Notes: generated from the sequence alone by a model not told the origin. DNA of 64,000 bases from an uncultured bacterium (GCA_902776645.1 CACYQT010000008.1:1-64000); one strand, 5' to 3'; positions 40,253-48,960 are shown, counted from the stretch's first letter. Made by a program: numbers and translations.

Positions 40253-41626
40253 ATGAGCGACACGTTCAAAATCGGTTATCTTCCATTGTCGAAAGTCAAT
40301 TGGACGAACGATACACTGGAGGCCGCGCGCGCCAACGCGCTCGCCTTCCTGAAACAGCTTCCAGGCGTGGAAGTCATTGGCGGAGAAAAGATGCTGACGC
40401 TTGAAGACGAAGCAGTAGCGCAGCTTGAAGATTTCGAAAAGAACCGTCCGGACCTGCTGATCACGCATTTCATGACGTTCTCTCTGGGTGTCGTCCCTCC
40501 GATGTTCGCGCAACGTTTGAACGTGCCCATCATCCTGTGGAGCATGAAGGAGCCCGATCCCTGCGGCGGCCGCCTGCAGAGCAATTCCTTCTGCGCCGCG
40601 AACATGAACGCCCACCACATGTGGCGGCTACACATCCCCTATTTCCACGTCCATGCCGAGCCGGGCACGGACGACGCGGCGGAACAGCTGCTCCGCTGCA
40701 TCCGTTGCGCACAGGCGATGAAAGCCCTCCACCGCATGCGCATCGGCCTCATCGGCGGACGTGTTCCGGGCTTCTACACAAGCTGCTGCTCCGAAATGCT
40801 GCTCCGCAGAAAACTCGGCCCCGAAGTCAAGATCATCACGGAGCATGAACTGTTCACGGCGGCTGAAAAACTGACGGACGCGGAAGTCGCGGACGCCACC
40901 AAGACGATCCTCTCCGACGCGCCGTGCCATCCGACCGACGGCCCGCGTGACGGTCAACTGGAGAAATCCGCCCGCTTGTTCGGCGCCGTCCGGAAGATGA
41001 AGGACAAGTTCCTTGTGGACACGTTCGCCATGCGCTGCTGGCCGGAAGTCATTCTCAACGAATTCTACGGCATCGCCGTCTGCTCCACGCTCGGCCATCT
41101 GACCAACCACGGCTTCCTCACGGCCTGCGAAGGCGACGTCTATGGCGCCGTCATGATGCGCATCGCGCAAATTCTTTCCGGCGACCTGCCGTTCTTCTGC
41201 GACATGATCGTCATGGAAGGCGAATACGGCGTCGCATGGCATTGCGGCGCAGCGCCTTGCAAGCTTTGCAAGCCGGGCTTCAAACCCGAGCTGCATTGCA
41301 GCGCCACCGTCGAAGGCGGCGGCGTGAAAGGCGTCACGGACGAATTCCCGCTGAAGCCCGGCCGCGTCACGCTCGCGCGTCTCGGCGAAACGCGCGACGG
41401 CGACGGATTCCGCATGCTCATCGCCACAGGAACAGGCCTCGACACGGATCTGTTCGTCCGCGGCAACCCGCTCAAGATCAAATTCGACGCAGGCTGCGAC
41501 GCCCTCCGTGACGAAGTCATCAACAACGGCTGGGAGCACCACTACGCGTTGATGTACGGTGACCAGTCCAAGGCACTCTTCGACCTCTGCCGCAATCTCG
41601 ACATCCAAGCAACCATAATTAAATAA
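40253..41626 (+). CDS. L-fucose/arabinose isomerase-family sugar isomerase-like protein
   Basis: A 457-residue cytosolic protein. The N-terminal alpha/beta domain ('FKIGYLPLSKVNW', 'DLLITHFMTFSLG', 'PIILWSMKEP'), middle domain ('MRIGLIGGRVPGFYTS') and C-terminal beta domain with metal/sugar residues ('CWPEVILNEFYGIAVCSTLG', 'HCGAAPCKLC', 'WEHHYALMYGD') fit the FucI/AraA-like isomerase fold. It would interconvert an aldose and ketose before phosphorylation by one of the two neighbouring kinases. CCAGGAG precedes ATG 40253. Two 77-bp repeats lie between it and the next gene. Confidence 0.8.
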   Translation: MSDTFKIGYLPLSKVNWTNDTLEAARANALAFLKQLPGVEVIGGEKMLTLEDEAVAQLEDFEKNRPDLLITHFMTFSLGVVPPMFAQRLNVPIILWSMKEPDPCGGRLQSNSFCAANMNAHHMWRLHIPYFHVHAEPGTDDAAEQLLRCIRCAQAMKALHRMRIGLIGGRVPGFYTSCCSEMLLRRKLGPEVKIITEHELFTAAEKLTDAEVADATKTILSDAPCHPTDGPRDGQLEKSARLFGAVRKMKDKFLVDTFAMRCWPEVILNEFYGIAVCSTLGHLTNHGFLTACEGDVYGAVMMRIAQILSGDLPFFCDMIVMEGEYGVAWHCGAAPCKLCKPGFKPELHCSATVEGGGVKGVTDEFPLKPGRVTLARLGETRDGDGFRMLIATGTGLDTDLFVRGNPLKIKFDAGCDALRDEVINNGWEHHYALMYGDQSKALFDLCRNLDIQATIIK

Positions 41627-41628
41627 TC

Positions 41629-41793
41629 AAAAAAATCCAAACCGCCCGAAGGGCGACACAAAAGTAACCGCTTGCAAGTGACTGAAAGGCACGCAGCTGG
41701 CGGAAGAAACAACGTAAAAAAAATCCAAACCGCCCGAAGGGCGACACAAAAGTAACCGCTTGCAAGTGACTGAAAGGCACGCAGCTGGCGGAA
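41629..41793. repeat. 77-bp direct repeat (two identical copies) inside the sugar operon
   Basis: Copies at 41629-41705 and 41717-41793 appear identical and are 88 bp apart start to start. Each holds CGCCC-GAA-GGGCG, then a CTTGCAAG palindrome and CAGCTG. On the minus strand each reads as CGCCC-TTCG-GGCG followed shortly by a T-run, that is, terminator-like. The unit is GC-rich and unlike coding sequence. The second copy ends directly at the RBS of the IolB gene. Confidence 0.9.
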
Positions 41794-41809
41794 AAAAGGA
41801 GAAACAACA

Positions 41810-42610
41810 ATGTCCAGTGACAAGCTTCTCATCCATCTTTCCCCCAAACAGGGCTACAACAAAGTCTTCGACGTCGGCGAATACGACATGCGGCTGACGC
41901 AGTTCGGCGTCATCAAGCTCGCCGCCGGAACGACTTACAGCGGCAACACGGCGGAGACGGAAGTCGCCCTCGTGCTGATCGGCGGCAACTTCAAGGCGGC
42001 TGGCGACGGCTGGTCGTTCGAAGTCGCAAACGGCCGCAAGAGCCCCTTCACGGGCAAGCCGCACTGCCTCTATCTCCCGCGCGGCACGGCCTATACGATC
42101 ACCGCTCTCTCCGACGTCGAACTCGCCTACAACGGTTCCCCCGTCACCCGCGACACCGCGAAACCGACGTTGATCCGCCCCGAAGACACGCGCCATATCG
42201 AACTCGGCGCCCGCAATTTCACCCGCACGTCCGAAATCATTCTGGACGAGAAGTTTGACTCCGAGCATTTCTACATCGGCGAAGGCATGATCCCCTCCGG
42301 CAACTGGTCCGGCTACCCGCCCCACCGCCATGATGTCAACAACCCGCCGGCGGAACTGAACATGGAGGAGACCTATTTCTATCTGTTCGATCCCGCGCAG
42401 GGCTTCGGCATCCAGAAGGTCTATCAGCCCGACGGCTCCATCGACGAAACCTACACAGTGAAGAACTACGACACCGTCGCCATCGCCGAAGGCTACCATC
42501 CGCTCTGCGGCGCCCCCGGCTACCAGATGTACTACCTCTGGACGATGGCCGGCGACGAAGGCCGCGGCCTCATCTCCTCAAAGGATCCCGCGCACGCCTG
42601 GGTGAAATGA
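41810..42610 (+). CDS. iolB: IolB-family 5-deoxy-glucuronate isomerase
   Basis: A 266-residue bicupin enzyme. 'LVLIGGNFKAAGDGWSFEV' and 'LYLPRGTAYTITALSDVELA' (first cupin), then 'SGNWSGYPPHRHDVNNPP' with 'NMEETYFYLFDPAQGF' (metal-binding His, His, Glu of the second cupin) and 'DTVAIAEGYHPLCGAPGY' are hallmarks of IolB. In inositol catabolism it converts 5-deoxy-glucuronate to 5-dehydro-2-deoxygluconate. The other upper-pathway genes (iolG, iolE, iolD) are absent nearby, so its substrate here may differ. RBS AAAGGAG. It overlaps the FGGY gene by ATGA. Confidence 0.9.
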   Translation: MSSDKLLIHLSPKQGYNKVFDVGEYDMRLTQFGVIKLAAGTTYSGNTAETEVALVLIGGNFKAAGDGWSFEVANGRKSPFTGKPHCLYLPRGTAYTITALSDVELAYNGSPVTRDTAKPTLIRPEDTRHIELGARNFTRTSEIILDEKFDSEHFYIGEGMIPSGNWSGYPPHRHDVNNPPAELNMEETYFYLFDPAQGFGIQKVYQPDGSIDETYTVKNYDTVAIAEGYHPLCGAPGYQMYYLWTMAGDEGRGLISSKDPAHAWVK

Positions 42611-44127
42611 CCATGGACAACGGCATCCTTCTTGGCATCGATTTCGGAACGGGCGGCTGCAAAGTCACGGCGATCGCCGTCGACGGCACGCTTCTCGCGG
42701 ACGCATCGGTCGAATATCCGACGTATTTCGAACATCCGGGCTGGTCGGAACAGGAGCCGTCGGACTGGTATGGCGCGATGTGCAAGGCGCTTGCGGCCAT
42801 CCGCGCCAAAGGCGTCGACATGACGCGCATCCTCTCCGTCGCATTCGACGGTTCGACGCACAACGCCGTGCTGCTCGACGACGCCTACCGCCCCATTCGC
42901 CGCACGATCATGTGGACGGATCAGCGCAGTTCCGCCGAATGCGCGGAACTGCGTGAAAAGCACGGCGACGACATCTTCAAGACCGCCTACCAGCAACCTG
43001 CGCCGACGTGGACGCTGCCGCAGATGATGTGGCTGAAACGCCACGAACCGAACGTCCTGAAGGTCGCGAAACATGTCCTGTTCGTGAAGGACTACGTCCG
43101 CTATCTCGTCACGGGAACTGCGCAGACCGACCGCATCGAAGCCCAGGGGACGCTGTTTTTCGACATGGCGAAACAGCAATGGTCCGAACCGCTCGTCGCA
43201 CTGTCCGGACTGGACATGAAGGCGCTTCCCGAACTCGTCTTGCCGACGGATGTCACAGGGCATGTCACCGCAAAAGCGGCGGCCGACACAGGCATTCCCG
43301 CGGGAACGCCTGTTGTCTGCGGAACGTCCGATTCCGCCGTCGAAGACTACGGCGCGGGCGCGATCGAGCCTGGCGACTGCATCATCAAGCTCGCCACCGC
43401 GGGCAACGTCAACATCATGACGGCTGAGCCGCATCCTTATAAAACGACGCTGACCTATTCGCATGTCATCGACGGTATGTGGTATTCCGTCTCCGCGACG
43501 AACGCCGCCGCCCTCTGCCAGCGGTGGCTGCGCGATCTGGTCTGCCAAGACCTCAAACGCGAATCAACCGAAACAGGCGCAGCCGCTTACGAACTGATGG
43601 ACCGCGAAGCATCGCAGTCGCCGGCGGGCGCGAACGGCGTCTTTTTCCATCCGTATTTGCAGGGTGAACGCTCCCCCTACTGGGATCCCGCGTTAAGGGC
43701 GAGTTTCATCGGCCTGTCCGTCGCGTCGCGTCGTTGCGACATGATGCGGGCGTTGCTGGAAGGCGTTGCGTTTTCGCTACTTGACTGCCATGGTTCGCTA
43801 CGCGAAATGGGATTGGACGCGAAACGTCTCTTCCTGATCGGCGGCGGCGCGAGAAGCGCGTTGTGGAGCTCCATCGTCTGCGACGCCTTCAACCTGCCGT
43901 TGCAAGTGCCCCATCCGGGCGACGCCTCCTTCGGAAGCGCCCTGCTCGCAGGCGTCGGCGCAGGCGTGTTCAAAAACAGCCGCGAAGCCGTCCGGACATG
44001 CCTGCATATCAAACAGTCGCTGACGCCGTCCGCCGAAACGGCCGCCGTCTACGCGGAACGCTTCCAGGCCTATCGCCGTATCCACGACGCCCTCGCCCCC
44101 ATCTACGCGAGTCTCACGCCAAAGTAA
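42607..44127 (+). CDS. FGGY-family carbohydrate kinase (xylulokinase-like)
   Basis: A 506-residue kinase of the ASKHA fold: N-terminal 'LLGIDFGTGGCKVTAIAVDG' (ATP phosphate 1), 'MWTDQRSSAE', catalytic Asp in 'VCGTSDSAVEDYGAG' (about 239-253), and C-terminal 'LFLIGGGARSALWSSIVCDA' (adenosine loop). The overall pattern is closest to xylulose kinases. The ATG overlaps the IolB stop; the second ATG (42613) is equally possible. A heptamer repeat and an RBS follow before the FAD oxidase. Confidence 0.9.
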   Translation: MTMDNGILLGIDFGTGGCKVTAIAVDGTLLADASVEYPTYFEHPGWSEQEPSDWYGAMCKALAAIRAKGVDMTRILSVAFDGSTHNAVLLDDAYRPIRRTIMWTDQRSSAECAELREKHGDDIFKTAYQQPAPTWTLPQMMWLKRHEPNVLKVAKHVLFVKDYVRYLVTGTAQTDRIEAQGTLFFDMAKQQWSEPLVALSGLDMKALPELVLPTDVTGHVTAKAAADTGIPAGTPVVCGTSDSAVEDYGAGAIEPGDCIIKLATAGNVNIMTAEPHPYKTTLTYSHVIDGMWYSVSATNAAALCQRWLRDLVCQDLKRESTETGAAAYELMDREASQSPAGANGVFFHPYLQGERSPYWDPALRASFIGLSVASRRCDMMRALLEGVAFSLLDCHGSLREMGLDAKRLFLIGGGARSALWSSIVCDAFNLPLQVPHPGDASFGSALLAGVGAGVFKNSREAVRTCLHIKQSLTPSAETAAVYAERFQAYRRIHDALAPIYASLTPK

Positions 44128-44156
44128 CCCGGCCGCGCAGGAGCGCAGCCCTCCCG

Positions 44157-44191
44157 ACTAACCACTAACCACTAATCACTAACCACTACTA
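44157..44191. repeat. Heptamer tandem repeat ACTAACC in the operon
   Basis: Five 7-bp units (ACTAACC x2, ACTAATC, ACTAACC, ACTACTA) lie in the 77-nt gap between the FGGY kinase and the FAD oxidase, just upstream of its RBS (CAGGAG). Confidence 0.85.
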
Positions 44192-44204
44192 TTCAGGAGC
44201 AGAA

Positions 44205-45659
44205 ATGCTAGTATCACCCAAGAGCTACATGTATGAGATGATCCGCTCCGAACTGACCGACATCGTAGGAGACGAATACGTCTGCAACTGCGACGCCGAT
44301 GCGTTCGGACATTCCATCGACTACTATTGGATTCCCGAAATGTGGCATGACCGCGGCATGGAGACGCCGAAACCGGACTTCATCGTCCATCCCGCCACCA
44401 CGCAGGAAGTCTCCAAAATCGTCAAACTGGCGAACCACTACAAGATTCCCGTCATCCCATGGGGCGGCGGCTCCGGTTCGCAAGGCGGCGCCCTGCCGGT
44501 CTACGGCGGCATCATCGTCGATATGAAACGGATGAACAAACTGATCAAGATCGACAAGGAGTCGCTGACCGTCACCTGCCAGACGGGCATCATCGCCAAG
44601 CATCTCGAATGGCGCTGCAACAAGGAAGGCTTTTCCACCATGCATCTTCCTGCCTCCATCTCCTGCGCGACCATCGGCGGCTTCCTTGCCCATCGCGGCA
44701 CAGGCGTCCTCTCGACGAAATACGGCAAGATCGAAGACATGGTCATGTCGTTGGAAGTCGTCACACCGACGGGCGAGATCATCCGCACGCTTCCCGTCCC
44801 GCGCCACGCGTCCGGCCCGGATCTGACGATGCTGTTCATGGGCAGCGAAGGCACGCTCGGCATCATCACGGAAGTCACGCTGAAAATCCATCCACAACCG
44901 GAGGCCCGCGAATTCCGCGCCTACATTTTCAAGGATTTCCACACCGCCATGTCCGCCGGCGCGGAACTGATGCGCAGCCGCCTCCAGCCCTGCGCCGTCC
45001 GCCTGTACGACGAAACGGAAACCATCACCCACGTCCGAAAAGTCTTCGGCATGGAACTCGACAAAGGCGCCTATCTCGTGTTCGGTTTCGACGGACGGAA
45101 GGACATCGTCGCCTGCCAGATGAAATACGCGCGCGAAATCATGGAGGACAAATACAAAGGAAAGGATCTCGGCAGCAAAGGCGGCGACCTCTGGTGGGAA
45201 AACAAATACAAATTCTTCTATCCGGGCTTCATGTTCCATCTGCCGCAGGCGTTCGGAACGCTGGACACCGTCGCGACGTTCGACAAGATCGAAAACGTCT
45301 ACTGGGGCATGAAGAAAGTCGTCACGGAGAACTTCCCGCAGGCGCGTTTCATCGGCCATTTCTCCCACTGGTACGAATGGGGCTGCATGCTGTACGCACG
45401 GTTCATCTTCGAAGGCGAAGACGTCCCGAAGGATCCGCGCGAAGCGACCGCCCTATACAATAAAGTATGGAATCTCGCCATCCGCGCCGCCATCGACAAC
45501 GGCGGCGTCATCAACGAACATCATGGAGTCGGCCTCAAGCTTGGCCATCTGATGAAGGACCTCTACGGCCCCGCGATGCCGGTTCTCGAAGGCATCAAAA
45601 AGCAGCTTGACCCGAACAACATCATGAATCCTGGCAAACTCGGATTCGAAGGAGCATGA
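44205..45659 (+). CDS. FAD-linked oxidase (GlcD / alkyl-DHAP-synthase-like)
   Basis: A 484-residue flavoprotein of the VAO/PCMH type. FAD_binding_4 spans about residues 60-205 ('HPATTQEVSKIVKLANHYKI', 'IPWGGGSGSQGG', 'TIGGFLAHRGTGVLSTKYG', 'FMGSEGTLGIITEVTLK'). The C-terminal FAD-oxidase domain ends with 'NEHHGVGLKLG' and 'LDPNNIMNPGKLG'. Relatives oxidise 2-hydroxyacids (glycolate, D-lactate) or act in ether-lipid synthesis. With an Fe-S protein overlapping downstream, a GlcD/GlcF-like 2-hydroxyacid dehydrogenase is the best guess. RBS CAGGAG precedes ATG 44205. Confidence 0.88.
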   Translation: MLVSPKSYMYEMIRSELTDIVGDEYVCNCDADAFGHSIDYYWIPEMWHDRGMETPKPDFIVHPATTQEVSKIVKLANHYKIPVIPWGGGSGSQGGALPVYGGIIVDMKRMNKLIKIDKESLTVTCQTGIIAKHLEWRCNKEGFSTMHLPASISCATIGGFLAHRGTGVLSTKYGKIEDMVMSLEVVTPTGEIIRTLPVPRHASGPDLTMLFMGSEGTLGIITEVTLKIHPQPEAREFRAYIFKDFHTAMSAGAELMRSRLQPCAVRLYDETETITHVRKVFGMELDKGAYLVFGFDGRKDIVACQMKYAREIMEDKYKGKDLGSKGGDLWWENKYKFFYPGFMFHLPQAFGTLDTVATFDKIENVYWGMKKVVTENFPQARFIGHFSHWYEWGCMLYARFIFEGEDVPKDPREATALYNKVWNLAIRAAIDNGGVINEHHGVGLKLGHLMKDLYGPAMPVLEGIKKQLDPNNIMNPGKLGFEGA

Positions 45660-46693
45660 CCATGCATATCGATCAATTCACAGACGCCATACTGAACTGC
45701 CGCTTCTGCTTCATGTGCCGCCACTTGTCTGGCATCGGCAACGTCACGTTCACGGAAGCGGACACGCCGCGTGTCCGCGCATCCATGATCTACGGCGTCA
45801 CGCAGGGCACGATGCAGCTCGACAACGAAGATTTCATCGCGACGCTCTACCGCAACGACCTCAGCGGCGCATGCCGCCGCAATTGCGTCAAGCATTTTGA
45901 CGAAATCGGCCTGACGCTGGCCGCCCGCGCGGACATCGTCGAGGCGGGCCACGCCCCCGCCGCCGTGCAGGCCATCGCGAAGGAGCTTGCGGCGACCGCC
46001 AAATGGACCGCCAAAGGCGAAGGCGACGTGCTCTATTTCGAAGACCTCTACACAAAGGAAGCCGCCACCGTGGCGGCCGCCTTCGCGAAAATCATGAAAA
46101 AGGCGAAAGTCTCATATATCACGGTGACCGGCGGCTGCATCGGCAAGGGCTTGAAGACGCTCGGTTATCTGAAAGAGGCGCAGGACGCGGCGAAGAAGTT
46201 CGCGGCGTTCGTGAAGAAGACTGGCGCGAAGACGGTCGTCGTCTCCAATCCCGCCGCCTATGACGCGCTCGTCAACGACTATCCGGCCATGGGCGTCAAG
46301 TTCCCCGCGAAAGTGATGCACACGTCCGAATACATCCTGTCGCTGAAGCTCAAATACAAGAAGGCCGGCGACGTGTATTATCTGGAAAGCGATTTCCTGC
46401 GCAACTACAACGACCTCCCCTTCCCGCATGACCTGCTCAAGGCGCTCGGCGCCGTGAACAAACCGTTCGGAACGAACGACGAAGAGTCCTACAGCTGCGG
46501 CGAAGGCGCCGTCGTCCTGCCGAAAATCGACGCGACGCTCGTCGAAAAACTGGCGGCGTACATCGCCGAACGCGCCGACAACCCGAAGACGGACAAAATC
46601 GTCACGGCGTCGCCCTACACGAAGCTGATGCTGAAAAAGTACACGAAACTCAACGTCGTGACGCTTGAGGAGCTTGCGGCTTCGCTGCTGTAA
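45656..46693 (+). CDS. Fe-S redox partner of the FAD oxidase (GlcF/LldE-like)
   Basis: A 345-residue cytosolic protein with Cys clusters near the N-terminus ('NCRFCFMCRH', about residues 14-22, and 'SGACRRNCVKHF', about 60-70). The rest has two alpha/beta repeats resembling CCG-domain electron-transfer proteins, but the classical CCG motifs are not intact ('VTGGCIGKGL', 'YSCGEGAVV'). It probably passes electrons from the flavin subunit to a quinone or another carrier. It overlaps the FAD gene as ATGA and may start at either ATG of ATGACCATG, the same arrangement as at 42607. Confidence 0.75.
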   Translation: MTMHIDQFTDAILNCRFCFMCRHLSGIGNVTFTEADTPRVRASMIYGVTQGTMQLDNEDFIATLYRNDLSGACRRNCVKHFDEIGLTLAARADIVEAGHAPAAVQAIAKELAATAKWTAKGEGDVLYFEDLYTKEAATVAAAFAKIMKKAKVSYITVTGGCIGKGLKTLGYLKEAQDAAKKFAAFVKKTGAKTVVVSNPAAYDALVNDYPAMGVKFPAKVMHTSEYILSLKLKYKKAGDVYYLESDFLRNYNDLPFPHDLLKALGAVNKPFGTNDEESYSCGEGAVVLPKIDATLVEKLAAYIAERADNPKTDKIVTASPYTKLMLKKYTKLNVVTLEELAASLL

Positions 46694-46712
46694 CGCCAAG
46701 GAGGACAGACAC

Positions 46713-47540
46713 ATGCCATTGACCACCATGAAGGGAATGCTTCGCGAGGCGCGGCGTGAGCACCGCGCCATCGGGGCGTTCAATGTCGCGAACTACGAAG
46801 GCGCGGTGGCCGTCGTCCAGGCGGCCGAAGCGGAGAAGTCGCCGGTCATCATCCAAGTGTTCCAACGTCTGTTCACGTCGAACAAGGCGTACGATCTCGC
46901 CGGAATGATCCTGCGGCTGGCCCATCGTTGCACGCAGCCCGTCGCCGTCCATCTCGACCACGGCGCAGACGTGCAGCAGGTGAAAAACGCCCTCGCGTGG
47001 GGTTACACGTCCGTCATGTTCGACGGATCGCGGCTGCCGTTTGACGAAAACGTCAAGCTGACGCGATTCTGCGCCGATTACGCGAAGACGTTTGGCGCCA
47101 CGTGCGAAGGCGAAATCGGCCATGTCGCGCAAGGCGATGAAACGGCGCTCACCGACGTCGGCGAAGCCGTCGATTTCGCCAAGCAGACCGGCGTGGACGC
47201 GTTGGCGGTCTCCATCGGAACCGCCCACGGCTACTACAAATCGGAGCCGAAATTGGACATCGACCGCTGCCGCGCCATCGCGGAAGCCCTTCCGGACGTT
47301 CCGCTTGTGCTCCACGGCGGTTCGGGCACACCGCTTGCCGATGTCCGGAAGGTCATCGAATCAGGCATCGCCAAAGTCAACATCGCCACGGAATTCATGG
47401 ACACGTATCTCAAAACCGCCCGCAAGGAGCTGAACGCTCTCGACGGCAAGTTCATTCCCGTGGACAAATTCTACGATCCCGTCATCGAAGCCTGCGCGGA
47501 GCACGCGGCGCGTCTCATCCGCTTCTTCGCGGGGAAGTAG
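46713..47540 (+). CDS. Class II (Zn-dependent) ketose-bisphosphate aldolase
   Basis: A 275-residue FBA/GatY/IolJ-family aldolase. 'AIGAFNVANYEG', 'PVAVHLDHGAD' (Zn ligand and catalytic Asp, about residues 79-89), 'CEGEIGHVAQGDE', 'ALAVSIGTAHGYYK' (Zn His), 'LVLHGGSGTP' (Zn His) and 'KVNIATEF' are all present. It splits a phosphorylated ketose into DHAP and an aldehyde; which sugar is open (IolJ-like or tagatose/fuculose-type). ATG 46713 has AAGGAGG at ideal distance; the longer frame overlaps the Fe-S gene. It is the last gene of the operon, closed by a strong terminator. Confidence 0.92.
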   Translation: MPLTTMKGMLREARREHRAIGAFNVANYEGAVAVVQAAEAEKSPVIIQVFQRLFTSNKAYDLAGMILRLAHRCTQPVAVHLDHGADVQQVKNALAWGYTSVMFDGSRLPFDENVKLTRFCADYAKTFGATCEGEIGHVAQGDETALTDVGEAVDFAKQTGVDALAVSIGTAHGYYKSEPKLDIDRCRAIAEALPDVPLVLHGGSGTPLADVRKVIESGIAKVNIATEFMDTYLKTARKELNALDGKFIPVDKFYDPVIEACAEHAARLIRFFAGK

Positions 47541-47566
47541 CGACTTCCACCATTAGTTTACAAAAT

Positions 47567-47617
47567 AAAAAGGCATGCGTCGAATCACAGACTGTCATTC
47601 GACGCATGCCTTTTTTT
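47567..47617. terminator. Bidirectional Rho-independent terminator
   Basis: AAAAAGGCATGCGTCGAAT (47567-47585), an 11-nt loop, then ATTCGACGCATGCC and TTTTTTT (to 47617). A-run and T-run flank the stem, so it ends both the sugar operon on the + strand and the convergent aldo/keto reductase on the - strand. Confidence 0.92.
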
Positions 47618-47630
47618 CAATCGCACCCTG

Positions 47631-48776
47631 TCAGCGGAACAGTTCCGCAGCCTTTTTCATCCGTTCGATGACGGAAACGCCGAAGGGGCAGCGCGATTCA
47701 CAGCCGCCGCAAGCGACGCAGGCGTCCGCCTTCACCGCCAACGCCTGATAGTGTTCGCGAAGTGACGCGGGAACCGTCGGTTGCATCGTCGCCAAATCGT
47801 ACAGCTTGTTGACCATGGCGATATCGATGTCCTTCGGGCATGGCTTGCAATGGCCGCAATACGTGCATTGGCCGCCTCTGAAGGCATGCTGCGGCGCTTT
47901 CGCCAGCACGGAGGCGTAGTCCTTCGCCGCCTCATCCGCCGTTTCGTACGCCACGGCTTCGTCAACATGCTGCGGCGTATCGTAACCGACAAGAATCGAC
48001 GCCACGGCCGGATGCGTCAACGCATAATGGATGCACTGCACAGGCGTCAAGGCGACGCCGAACGGCGAACGCTTCGCATCGAAAAGTCGTCCGCCCGCAT
48101 AGCCTTTCATGACCGTGATGCCGACGTCATTCTGTTCACAAAGTTTGTACAATTCAACACGTTCCGGAGCGATTCCATCCGTTGTCTTCCCGTATTGCTC
48201 CGCGAAATAATCATTGATGTCCTCCGTCGCGGGCAGCATGTCGAACGCAGGGTTGATGGAGAACAAAATGTTTTCGACCAGTCCGCTCTTCACGACCTTC
48301 TGCGCAAGCAGCGGATTGTGCGTGCTCATGCCGAGATGACGGATGACACCTTTCGCCTTCAACTCCTGCACATACGCAAAATATTCCGTATGAAGTACTT
48401 TATCCAAATCACGCTCATCGTCCACATAATGGATCATGCCGAGATCGATATAATCCGTCTGAAGGCGTGCCAATAGATCTTCAAAGGCGGGCTTCACCTT
48501 GCTCATGTCCCGCGTGCGGACATATTGGCCGTTCTGCCAAGTGGAGCCGATATGGCCTTGGATATACCACCGTGAACGGTTGTGGGCGATTGCCTTGCCG
48601 ATGTTGCTGCGGACGTTCGGTTCGCTCATCCAGCAGTCAAGAATGTTGATTCCGGCCTGTTCGCAACGGTCGATGACCGCCTTGCATTCCTCTGTGTTGT
48701 GCCGTTCCAGCCATTCGCCGCCCAAACCGATTTCACTGACCATCAAACCAGTTTTTCCAAGACGCCTGTATTGCAT
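47631..48776 (-). CDS. Aldo/keto reductase-ferredoxin fusion with degenerate catalytic tetrad
   Basis: A 381-residue protein: an AKR TIM barrel (about residues 1-290) plus a C-terminal dicluster ferredoxin part ('CTYCGHCKPCP' and 'CVACGGCESRCP'), predicting two [4Fe-4S] clusters. In the barrel the usual D-T-A-x-x-Y is 'DCWMSE' (Asp47, Glu52 instead of Tyr), and the strand that normally gives Lys reads 'YIQGHIG' (His75). The His of 'GMIHYVDD' is kept. The usual NADPH carbonyl-reductase chemistry is therefore doubtful. Start ATG 48776 (AAGGAG upstream) is preferred over the longer frame. Confidence 0.88.
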   Translation of the reverse strand: MQYRRLGKTGLMVSEIGLGGEWLERHNTEECKAVIDRCEQAGINILDCWMSEPNVRSNIGKAIAHNRSRWYIQGHIGSTWQNGQYVRTRDMSKVKPAFEDLLARLQTDYIDLGMIHYVDDERDLDKVLHTEYFAYVQELKAKGVIRHLGMSTHNPLLAQKVVKSGLVENILFSINPAFDMLPATEDINDYFAEQYGKTTDGIAPERVELYKLCEQNDVGITVMKGYAGGRLFDAKRSPFGVALTPVQCIHYALTHPAVASILVGYDTPQHVDEAVAYETADEAAKDYASVLAKAPQHAFRGGQCTYCGHCKPCPKDIDIAMVNKLYDLATMQPTVPASLREHYQALAVKADACVACGGCESRCPFGVSVIERMKKAAELFR

Positions 48777-48960
48777 GTTCGCTCCTTGATCCTGTTCTAC
48801 TGAGAAAATGTTCCAATAATTTACACGTTCCACGCCTAAAAACGAATAATGCGAAACAATTTACTTTTCCATGGCCGCCAAAGTTGCAAATACCATTCAC
48901 GCGGCTAGATTTTCATGATTGTTTTCTTTTTATGACACACCAACCTGTTTTGAGGTTCAT

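Noticed and set aside
41627-42499. 290-codon minus-strand frame opposite iolB
   Set aside because: Its end is the translation of the 77-bp repeats in the reverse direction and the rest is a shadow of iolB.
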